Shown here one piece after another: positions 27,981 through 34,519 of a stretch of DNA of 36,592 bases. This DNA is from a virus. The DNA is taken from positions 1 through 36,592 of IMG/VR virus record IMGVR_UViG_3300042332_000182; one strand, written 5' to 3'. Each line of letters begins with the position of its first letter. Position 1 is the stretch's first letter. Below the pieces are notes generated by a model. The model saw only the letters and a list, made by a program, of their open reading frames with translations. It was not told the DNA's origin and made no database searches. The translations under genes and the position numbers were made by a program.

Positions 27981-29093
27981 TTAAACCCTCATATCAAAAA
28001 TTGCGGCTGAGTACACATTCCCCATGCCAGCAGCGAGACTCAGGCACAATCCATCGGGAAAATCAGTCGGTTGAGATAAAAAACGCTCATCATGCGTAGT
28101 CCTGTTGGCTATGCAGGGAACCTGATTATTTTTACAAGCTTCGACCATAAGGGTTGTTTCAAGAAGGCCACTTGCGCCCATCGTATGACCGATTTTTTGT
28201 TTGAATGACGTAGCAACGAAATCAGTAAATCGCGATAGTATCGCTGACCCCTCAGACGCATTATTCGATTTCGTCCCCGTACCGTGTGTCTTGATAACCT
28301 TGACCTCATCTGCCTTGACCCCGGAAAAGTGCAAAACTCCATCGATAGCTCGCAGATAGCCTTGGCCATCCTCGCGCTGACCGATTGCGTTGTTGATCTC
28401 CTCACTAGCAGTCCATGCGCCGACAAGCTCGGCAACTGGAGTGCGAACCAAGTTATTTTCTGATTCAAACACTGCAAGCACAGCGCCTTGGCCAACATGG
28501 AAGCCATAATTCACATCATCAAATGCGCTTGGCACAACACCATTCTTTTGCTTTTGATCTTCGGTAAGGCAGGCTCCAGACTCGCCAAAAAAATCAAGGA
28601 CGGAATGACTCACCGCGTCCTCAACACCAAGGACGACAACACGGGCATACCCGTAAACCTTAATCAGAGTCTGAACATCCATCATTACCTTCAGGCTTGA
28701 TACGCAAGCCGTTGCGTCCGTCGCTATGTAGTCGTTTGCGCCACAAGCTTGGGCGACTCGACCGGCATACACCTGTGTCAGACTCAACGGCAGAAACTTG
28801 TACTGGTAGCTTAGGCGCGACTCCTTGGCCGATCTTGGGTTGATCCCCGCAAAGTGTGCGTTGCCTGACGCTAAAATAAAGGCGGTCTGACCCGCCTTGG
28901 TTTGCTTCAATGAATCCATCAGAGGCTTGTCCAGAACCTTGTCCGCAAGCTTGTGAGGTGGATATACCAATCCCGTCTTCACATTCTTGTAGGTGTCTGG
29001 GAACCAATTGACCTCCTGCGGATAAAGCACATCATCAAACAACTCTGTCTTGTCTGTTGATGCGGTTCTGTAATCAGTAAGGAAAATCTTCAT
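27981..29093 (-). CDS. Beta-ketoacyl-ACP synthase (KAS I/II, thiolase fold), 370 aa
   Basis: The protein carries a complete KAS active site: Cys130 in DATACVSSLKV, His270 in KTHGTGTKSN, and K298/H303 in FKQKIGHTMGASG, matching the Cys-His-Lys-His set of FabF/FabB. The C-terminal strand AAGMGNVYSAAIF replaces the usual GFGGTN-type turn. Length 370 is somewhat below host KAS (about 410), with N-terminal residues least similar. The reaction would be decarboxylative condensation of malonyl-ACP with an acyl-thioester. Its ATG overlaps the stop of an acyl carrier protein gene as ATGA, so the two are translated together, in a late operon beside tail genes. This makes a role in lipid or acyl modification plausible, but the substrate and target are unknown. 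Confidence 0.9.
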   Translation of the reverse strand: MKIFLTDYRTASTDKTELFDDVLYPQEVNWFPDTYKNVKTGLVYPPHKLADKVLDKPLMDSLKQTKAGQTAFILASGNAHFAGINPRSAKESRLSYQYKFLPLSLTQVYAGRVAQACGANDYIATDATACVSSLKVMMDVQTLIKVYGYARVVVLGVEDAVSHSVLDFFGESGACLTEDQKQKNGVVPSAFDDVNYGFHVGQGAVLAVFESENNLVRTPVAELVGAWTASEEINNAIGQREDGQGYLRAIDGVLHFSGVKADEVKVIKTHGTGTKSNNASEGSAILSRFTDFVATSFKQKIGHTMGASGLLETTLMVEACKNNQVPCIANRTTHDERFLSQPTDFPDGLCLSLAAGMGNVYSAAIFDMRV

Positions 29094-29380
29094 TGGATTT
29101 CCTTCAGAGCCTCATCAGCAGACACCGGAATCTTCTTTTGGTGCAACATTAAAAAGTCATACAACTCTTGGACATTTTTCGGTTGCAATGTTTTGCCAAC
29201 CTCCTCGTCGATGCCAAATACATCGCACATATAAACGCCGGTCAGCAGCATATCCAAGCTATCAAGCCCGCAACTAGCAAAGTCATCAGACATCGATGTT
29301 GCGTCTACATAATCATCATTAAAAGGCTTTGCAACTCTAGCTACCGCGTTCAGCAGCTTCAGGAACTCTTGTTCGTTCAT
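29090..29380 (-). CDS. Acyl carrier protein-like, 96 aa
   Basis: Contains FASCGLDSLDMLLTGVYMCD, with D40-S41-L42 as the phosphopantetheine attachment motif (Ser36 in E. coli ACP), followed by FGIDEEVGKTLQPKNVQELY and DFLM, the ACP helices III-IV. It is acidic and about 15 residues longer than a typical ACP, with both ends extended. A phosphopantetheinyl transferase is not seen in the window, so the host enzyme would have to load it. ATGA overlaps on both sides lock it to the ketoacyl synthase gene and to the upstream small gene. Confidence 0.85.
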   Translation of the reverse strand: MNEQEFLKLLNAVARVAKPFNDDYVDATSMSDDFASCGLDSLDMLLTGVYMCDVFGIDEEVGKTLQPKNVQELYDFLMLHQKKIPVSADEALKEIQ

Positions 29381-29604
29381 GACATCACCTGTGCAAATCG
29401 ACTAGCCCATTCACGCCAGTCTGAGAATTGAAGTGGGTTCGGAGGATTTTTCTGACTGATACCCGAGATAACGCAAAAAGCGACAGCCCACTCCTGCCAC
29501 TTATTCTCGTCCATCAGCCTTGGGATTGGGCCGTATTCATCAAGGTCGAGTACGATCTGATCTGCCCAGTCTTGCAAGCCGATTATAACGGGTAAAGTTA
29601 TCAA
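29377..29604 (-). CDS. Small conserved late protein, 75 aa
   Basis: The sequence is IGLQDWADQIVLDLDEYGPI and NKWQEWAVAFCVISGISQKN, ending FSDWREWASRFAQVMS: a Trp-rich pattern I recognise from genes beside phage tail genes. It is coupled to the nozzle gene by a 4-base overlap and to the ACP gene by ATGA. Function unknown; a tail accessory or partner of the acyl module are both possible. Confidence 0.7.
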   Translation of the reverse strand: MITLPVIIGLQDWADQIVLDLDEYGPIPRLMDENKWQEWAVAFCVISGISQKNPPNPLQFSDWREWASRFAQVMS

Positions 29605-31232
29605 TTTGTCGCCCCAAGGACGGTTCCGTCAGCCTCTTCAATATGGGCGATGACCTGCCCCATCTGGTAGTCCCCGTTGATGATGTTGGACTCGAACCGG
29701 AACCGCATCTCCCGCCTAATCTCCTTAAAGAAGACCACCTGCTCAAACGGGGTTGATGGGTTCGGGACAATGGTCTTCACTTCCCCGGCAATATCTTTCG
29801 CCCGGGCGTTCGATCGACCGACGATTTGGACGGTCATATTCTCAGACTGGACAAAATCAGGCTCCAAAAGCTCGCACCGGAGTGACTTATTCTTGCCCTG
29901 CATGACCAAATCACTGATGTCGGCGGTCTCAAAGTAGCTCTGGATGGCGTTTAGGTTGTTGATGTCAACCTCGTTTACCCCAGTTTCATGCTGCCAGAAC
30001 TTGTAGTTGTCATTCGTATAAAGTATTCGGATGTCGCCGGTTTCGGTGACCCGGATGTCGCCAGCCTCGGTCTCACGGATGACTGGCGCAGCCTTGTTTT
30101 CGTTGAATTTCACCCCGGTCAGCAATGGGGTGGCAAATTGGGTGGCAAACTCGCCCGCTGAGCGGCCATCATTCGGCAACTGGGTGTCGTACCAAGTCTG
30201 TTCCCGGATGTTGTAGATGATTGCGTGAGTGCATTCCGTGGCATCGCCTCTTGGGTAGCACCACCAGATCTCGCCAAAGCGAGGCACTTTGAATGCAAAC
30301 ACCTTTTGCGAGGCAGCCCGGTTCAAGCCATCGAAAAAGTAATTGATGTTCAGGTCGTTCGGGATGTCCCTGACCACGCCATTGAACATCAGAAAGCGGT
30401 CTACCCCGCACCAGAGATAGATACCGTCGTACTCGATAACCGAGTTGGGCGACAAAATCGAGCTTTGCGAGCTAATGGTGTCAAACTGGAAGGTCTGCTG
30501 ACCGCCGACAAAAGAAGCCCTGACAACCGCATCGGTTGACCAATACAGGCCCGCTGGGGCGTTCCCGGGGCCGCCTCGAAGCGGAAGTCCTCGGACGATC
30601 TTTTGAGCGGCTACGCGGGCATTCCCGGAGCCGGGGCCAGTCAAATTGGTGGGGTCGCCGGGGGCAGACCAGCCAATTGAGCCATCAGTTCCAAAAACCG
30701 TCAGGTAAGGGTGCAAGACGCAAACCCCTCCGCTTGCCGACACCCCCGGGGGGACAGGAACCTCTACCAGTCGGTCAGTAGCCCGCAGGTCGCCAACAAA
30801 AAGCTGGCCGCCAATTGAGTTGTAAAGCGACCCCAAGTTTTCCGCGACTTGGGCAATAATCTTGTTTGACGGGATAAGGTTGATTGAGTCATACAGCACA
30901 TCAAACTGCCACGCATTTTCGTTGCTGATATTTATGGTGACAGGAGTCCTGTCAGTCACAGCACTAGCGTTCCCGTTTTGGTCAAGCGTAAATCTTTCCA
31001 AGTATTCTGAACTGCCGGAGTGGACGAATGTGAACCCGTTCTCCGTATACGTCTTCATCCCACGACTAATCTCAGACAAGTAATTGCTGATTGCCTTGTA
31101 CCCAGCAATTTTGCGAGGGAGTCCACGTTGAAAACGAACCCACTGTCCGTCAACGTAAAAATCTCCCTCGAACTTTGTCCCGTCCCGCTTGATGCCGGGC
31201 TTGGACGCAATAATTACTGGTGAAGCCGCCAT
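29601..31232 (-). CDS. Probable podoviral tail nozzle/hub protein, 543 aa
   Basis: A beta-rich protein with many short repeats of aromatic and Gly turns, for example EFATQFATPLLTGVKF, YWSTDAVVRASFVGGQQTFQ, VIEYDGIYLWCGVDRFLMFN and FGEIWWCYPRGDATECTHAI. Multiple propeller-like blades of about 40-60 residues suggest a beta-propeller or nozzle ring. The long N-terminal segment VIIASKPGIKRDGTKFEGDF is typical of tail nozzle proteins next to SU10-type adaptors. It overlaps the fibre-like gene (TAATG) and the downstream small gene. The exact structural role is inferred from the gene order. Confidence 0.7.
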   Translation of the reverse strand: MAASPVIIASKPGIKRDGTKFEGDFYVDGQWVRFQRGLPRKIAGYKAISNYLSEISRGMKTYTENGFTFVHSGSSEYLERFTLDQNGNASAVTDRTPVTINISNENAWQFDVLYDSINLIPSNKIIAQVAENLGSLYNSIGGQLFVGDLRATDRLVEVPVPPGVSASGGVCVLHPYLTVFGTDGSIGWSAPGDPTNLTGPGSGNARVAAQKIVRGLPLRGGPGNAPAGLYWSTDAVVRASFVGGQQTFQFDTISSQSSILSPNSVIEYDGIYLWCGVDRFLMFNGVVRDIPNDLNINYFFDGLNRAASQKVFAFKVPRFGEIWWCYPRGDATECTHAIIYNIREQTWYDTQLPNDGRSAGEFATQFATPLLTGVKFNENKAAPVIRETEAGDIRVTETGDIRILYTNDNYKFWQHETGVNEVDINNLNAIQSYFETADISDLVMQGKNKSLRCELLEPDFVQSENMTVQIVGRSNARAKDIAGEVKTIVPNPSTPFEQVVFFKEIRREMRFRFESNIINGDYQMGQVIAHIEEADGTVLGATN

Positions 31233-32359
31233 TAGAACGTGCCTCCATCAATCGGATCCAATCCGAGGTTGATAATTGCCTGCCCAGCAGTTGTGGCTCC
31301 AGTACCACCAAGAGAAATTGGCAAAGGCAAACTGATACCACCAGTTTCCGCCGAGACGACCTGATTTCCGTTACAGTACAGAATGGTTGATGCGGTTTGC
31401 GTAATGATTACGCCCGGCGTTGTCGCGGTCTTAATTGTTAGGGTAAAAGCTCCGGTGGTGGAGTTGGTCACCCAATACTGCTGAATGGTGTTTGGGACAA
31501 TGACAGTCCTATTGCCAGTCAATATGCCAGTAAATTCATACGCAACACGATTAAGTTCAGCACCAGAAAGCGTGTATATGCCATTACCAGCCACATCAAT
31601 CGTGGTGTAATCAAAGGCAAAAGATGCCGACTGCCCAAGGCCGAGGGAGTAATAATTGATGCCATCGGTAAGTACGATGCAAGACTCTAGTGGCTGCAAA
31701 TAAATGTTTGCGCCATCATCAATCGTGTTCGAGCCAACGGTCTGTACTGTCACGACACCAGAGCCAGCATTCTTGAATTGCACAAACCAATTGTTGCCAG
31801 CAAGCGATGCGAGCGGCAGGGTAAATGTGCCAACTCCACCAGTCCATAGGAAGGTGTAAGCCCGGTCAGGAACCGTCAGAGTATGATTTGCCGCATATGA
31901 CAACACCGGCATAGACTGGGACAGCAGCGATCCAAGAGCGACAATGCCCGTACCAGCAAGCGCAGATGCATTCACAGAAGCAATCGATGCGCCATACTGG
32001 AATGTGCGCCAAGTGCCACCCGTGGTCGTGTTGTTGGTCAGGTAGATCTGCCAAGTCGTACCGGGCGCTACGTTCGCAATTTGCACTCCATTAAAATTTT
32101 GAACGATGAATGAGTTGGATCCGGGGTTGTTGAACAGTATCGTTTGACCGTTTGATACCTCAGCCGCTGATCCCAGCCTGATAACGTAGCCAGCAGCGTT
32201 GCTGGTCACATCCATAATGGTTGCGATCAGATCATTATTTGCAGAAGTTTCAACAGGCCAGTAAAACTGCGTTACTGCGCTAGTCAGGGTTACCGACGCA
32301 TACGAAACGCTTGATGGGGCGATATTGTCACCGCCAAAAATGTTGGTAAATACAGTCAT
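31232..32359 (-). CDS. Tail fibre-like protein, 375 aa
   Basis: Thr/Ser/Asn/Gly-rich beta sequence throughout, with the common tail-fibre end PLPISLGGTGATTAGQAIIN. It also has SNTIDDGANIYLQPLESCIV, the capsid/tail beta-strand pattern of phage short tail fibres. It starts 2 bases after the adaptor stop and overlaps the nozzle start. Probably a peripheral tail component; receptor identity cannot be inferred. Confidence 0.75.
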   Translation of the reverse strand: MTVFTNIFGGDNIAPSSVSYASVTLTSAVTQFYWPVETSANNDLIATIMDVTSNAAGYVIRLGSAAEVSNGQTILFNNPGSNSFIVQNFNGVQIANVAPGTTWQIYLTNNTTTGGTWRTFQYGASIASVNASALAGTGIVALGSLLSQSMPVLSYAANHTLTVPDRAYTFLWTGGVGTFTLPLASLAGNNWFVQFKNAGSGVVTVQTVGSNTIDDGANIYLQPLESCIVLTDGINYYSLGLGQSASFAFDYTTIDVAGNGIYTLSGAELNRVAYEFTGILTGNRTVIVPNTIQQYWVTNSTTGAFTLTIKTATTPGVIITQTASTILYCNGNQVVSAETGGISLPLPISLGGTGATTAGQAIINLGLDPIDGGTF

Positions 32360-32361
32360 AA

Positions 32362-33015
32362 TTACGCCTCTTGCCTAGTGGTAGACCTGTCAAGAATCTT
32401 CTTCATGTCTTCCTGATTCAAAGAAGCGACAGACATATCGTAAAAGCCCTGCCATACTGGGATTCGCTCGTCATTTTTTAGGAATGGTGTGGCTTCCAAA
32501 AGAGTGCCGTACAGCAAGACGTTTGGCGCAAAGTTCGTCAGCCAGTTTTGCTGCTGCTCATCATCCAGAAGTGGCGGCAACTCGTAGTAAACAATCTCAA
32601 TCGGGTAGTCCTGATCTGGGGTTTCAGCAAATAGCCAGTGCTGATAGTCGTAATCAGCATAAAAAGTAGGCTCACCCACCTGAGACTGGTCAGGCCAGTA
32701 TGCCCTGCAATACTCATAACTCCGGGTGAAAAGGGTTTTGCGGGTATTGTTTAGCGCACCAGTTCCGATGTTGATAGAAATCGTCTCGCGCCAACGATCA
32801 GGCTTTGGCATCACACAGACACCCGTTTGCATAGCAGTTGTCACCACGGTCTGGAATCCTTGTATCTTCAGATCGCGGGCAATACGACGCTCAGCTAAAT
32901 TGATCAGCTTTGGGATTTGCTCATAGACAATCGGGTCTGTAGCAGCAGATGCTCCGCGCTCCAAATAGTTTCGGACATCAACCTTCAGCCCATTAAATGT
33001 CATTGCCTGTGGCAT
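32362..33015 (-). CDS. Tail adaptor protein (SU10/phage adaptor family), 217 aa
   Basis: The N-terminal FNGLKVDVRNYLERG, then IPKLINLAERRIARDLKIQG and FQTVVTTAMQTGVCVMPKPD, is the helix-plus-strand layout of adaptors that join portal and nozzle in short-tailed phages. The C-terminal half has FAPNVLLYGTLLEATPFLKN and the helix DMKKILDRSTTRQEA. The length is usual. It overlaps the endolysin stop (TAATG) and precedes the fibre- and nozzle-like genes. Confidence 0.8.
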   Translation of the reverse strand: MPQAMTFNGLKVDVRNYLERGASAATDPIVYEQIPKLINLAERRIARDLKIQGFQTVVTTAMQTGVCVMPKPDRWRETISINIGTGALNNTRKTLFTRSYEYCRAYWPDQSQVGEPTFYADYDYQHWLFAETPDQDYPIEIVYYELPPLLDDEQQQNWLTNFAPNVLLYGTLLEATPFLKNDERIPVWQGFYDMSVASLNQEDMKKILDRSTTRQEA

Positions 33016-33353
33016 TACACATTCCTCTCAAAATGAGGGCAGTCCACCAAAGATCGAAAATTTCCGCCCCAACGGTTCTTTGGGTGCAGGCTTTCCCAGT
33101 ATTTGCCCAAAGGAGCTAGTATTTCCTTGCTCCAGATGATCTTCCCATCCTTGAAGAAATTCAAGTCAATCGCGCATCGCTTCAGGTGGATCGAGTTCAT
33201 GGTCTTGGATCGGCCCGCTTTGAAGTGCAAGGCTTGCTGCTCTGGGGTTCTCGCAAGCTCCCCGCCGGTAACGACAAATCCAAGGTCGCTGGCATACTGA
33301 ATCAGCTTGCAAGCATCCAGAAGAAACGCTGCCTGTTCATTTACAAGGCTCAT
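33015..33353 (-). CDS. Endolysin, M15-type D-Ala-D-Ala/L-Ala-D-Glu peptidase, 112 aa
   Basis: The motif SIHLKRCAIDL places zinc ligands H56 and D63, and DCPHFE near the end gives D104 and H107. GGELARTPEQQALHFKAGRS and WGGNF complete the M15 family core. It has no signal peptide or membrane anchor, so the adjacent holin is needed for release. The gene is short, containing only the catalytic domain. It overlaps the GTA-type holin as ATGA and leads directly into the tail adaptor gene, which is an unusual place for a lysis gene. Confidence 0.92.
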   Translation of the reverse strand: MSLVNEQAAFLLDACKLIQYASDLGFVVTGGELARTPEQQALHFKAGRSKTMNSIHLKRCAIDLNFFKDGKIIWSKEILAPLGKYWESLHPKNRWGGNFRSLVDCPHFERNV

Positions 33354-33871
33354 TTGTCACCCCCCTTATTACGAAGCTCCATAACCTTTTCGACCGTCCT
33401 GCCGCCAAAGTAGGCGGTCATGACCAGCATTCCCCATTGCCCAAGCAGGGAGACATAAGCCTCGCTGATCTTGTAGCCAGCGCCATCCAGAAGGGCAAAC
33501 ATAAGATAGGCGGTCAGGAGATACACCAAGGTTCCGGGGCGCACGTTTTTTGATAACCAAGAGTCGGAGGCCATGTCAGCCTTCCAACGCTCAGAGACGT
33601 TATCCTCTTGGTTTGCCTGAGCCTGAAGCAGCGACTTGAGTTCTTCAAGCTCTATCTTGGCTTTTTCAATCCCAAGCTCAAGAAGGCGCTCTTCGTGGTC
33701 ATACTGAAGCTGACGAAGCTTCTCCACCTCCTCTGGTGTCGGGTTGTCAGAAATTTTTACGCCCAGAGCGTTTTCTACAACTTGCTTTCCTTTTGCCTGT
33801 AATGCGCTCGACAAAAGGCCAAGACCATTTTCTGCTAATGTTGAAAGCAGCGTTGCAACGATTGGAACCAT
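33350..33871 (-). CDS. GTA-holin-3TM-like protein, 173 aa
   Basis: Contains a coiled-coil middle (EVEKLRQLQYDHEERLLELG, residues 47-66 and onward) and a hydrophobic C-terminal part with SWLSKNVRPGTLVYLLTAYL, then LLGQWGMLVMTAYFGGRTVE. The match to the SKNVRP...AYFGGR layout is characteristic of the GTA-type three-segment holin family. It is coupled to the endolysin by ATGA, which is the expected holin-endolysin arrangement. Membrane pore formation is inferred from the family. Confidence 0.8.
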   Translation of the reverse strand: MVPIVATLLSTLAENGLGLLSSALQAKGKQVVENALGVKISDNPTPEEVEKLRQLQYDHEERLLELGIEKAKIELEELKSLLQAQANQEDNVSERWKADMASDSWLSKNVRPGTLVYLLTAYLMFALLDGAGYKISEAYVSLLGQWGMLVMTAYFGGRTVEKVMELRNKGGDK

Positions 33872-33872
33872 G

Positions 33873-34286
33873 TTACCCCCTTGAGCTTGTAAATTGTTCT
33901 TCGCCCTTCTTCACAACAACCTTGTCGCCATCAACGGAAACACTGATAGGGTCTCGGTCTGCCATTCTGTCAAGCCGCTCGATAAGCTGCTTCATAACTT
34001 CAAATTCTGGTTTTTCTTGCTTAGGAGTGGCTCCAGCAATGCCGTTAATCATTTGAATTAGCGCAGTCAAAGCGGCTGACACAAGGCCAATTACCGCCGC
34101 AATCTTGCCCTCTTCAAGCATGATGCTGGCGACAACGCCAATAATCACAATAATGGTAATTGCCCAAAGCCCCCATTTGCCTATTGCTTTGCCAGCAACC
34201 TCTTTTGCTGTAGATGCGGCCTCAAGACGCATCATCTCAGCAGAAACGTCTAACCTTGCCTTACTTAAATCTTTATCCTTAAACAT
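33873..34286 (-). CDS. Two-segment membrane protein, possible second holin or antiholin, 137 aa
   Basis: A charged N-terminal helix (LDVSAEMMRLEAASTAKEVA) is followed by hydrophobic segments WGLWAITIIVIIGVVASIML (38-57) and IAAVIGLVSAALTALIQMI (62-80). It ends with a beta-like charged tail (VMKQLIERLDRMADRD, ISVSVDGDKVVVKKGEEQ). Two membrane segments and adjacency to the 3TM holin suggest a second holin-class protein. A direct functional test is lacking. Confidence 0.65.
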   Translation of the reverse strand: MFKDKDLSKARLDVSAEMMRLEAASTAKEVAGKAIGKWGLWAITIIVIIGVVASIMLEEGKIAAVIGLVSAALTALIQMINGIAGATPKQEKPEFEVMKQLIERLDRMADRDPISVSVDGDKVVVKKGEEQFTSSRG

Positions 34287-34295
34287 TTCAACCCC

Positions 34296-34517
34296 CTACT
34301 TATCTGCTTTGTTATCAAGCTTGTCGAATATTTGCTTCAACATACCTTTTACTTCATCAATGTCACGGCGGTAGTCTTCCTTTTGGACGTATATGTGCGG
34401 CAAATCAGCGACTCTATCTTCGAGGCGAGTGACAGATTTGGTGATGTTGTTCAATATCCAGCCGCCAAAAAATCCAGCGCAAGTAAACCCTATGTTGATT
34501 AAGAATTGTGGATCCAT
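34296..34517 (-). CDS. Small single-pass membrane protein with coiled-coil tail, 73 aa
   Basis: The N-terminal membrane segment FLINIGFTCAGFFGGWILNN (5-24) is followed by a charged helix (VTRLEDRVADLPHIYVQKED, then YRRDIDEVKGMLKQIFDKLD). The type is common at phage lysis regions and could be an accessory holin or an envelope-spanning lysis factor. It lies between the tail gene and the 33873-34286 gene. Confidence 0.65.
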   Translation of the reverse strand: MDPQFLINIGFTCAGFFGGWILNNITKSVTRLEDRVADLPHIYVQKEDYRRDIDEVKGMLKQIFDKLDNKADK

Positions 34518-34519
34518 GA

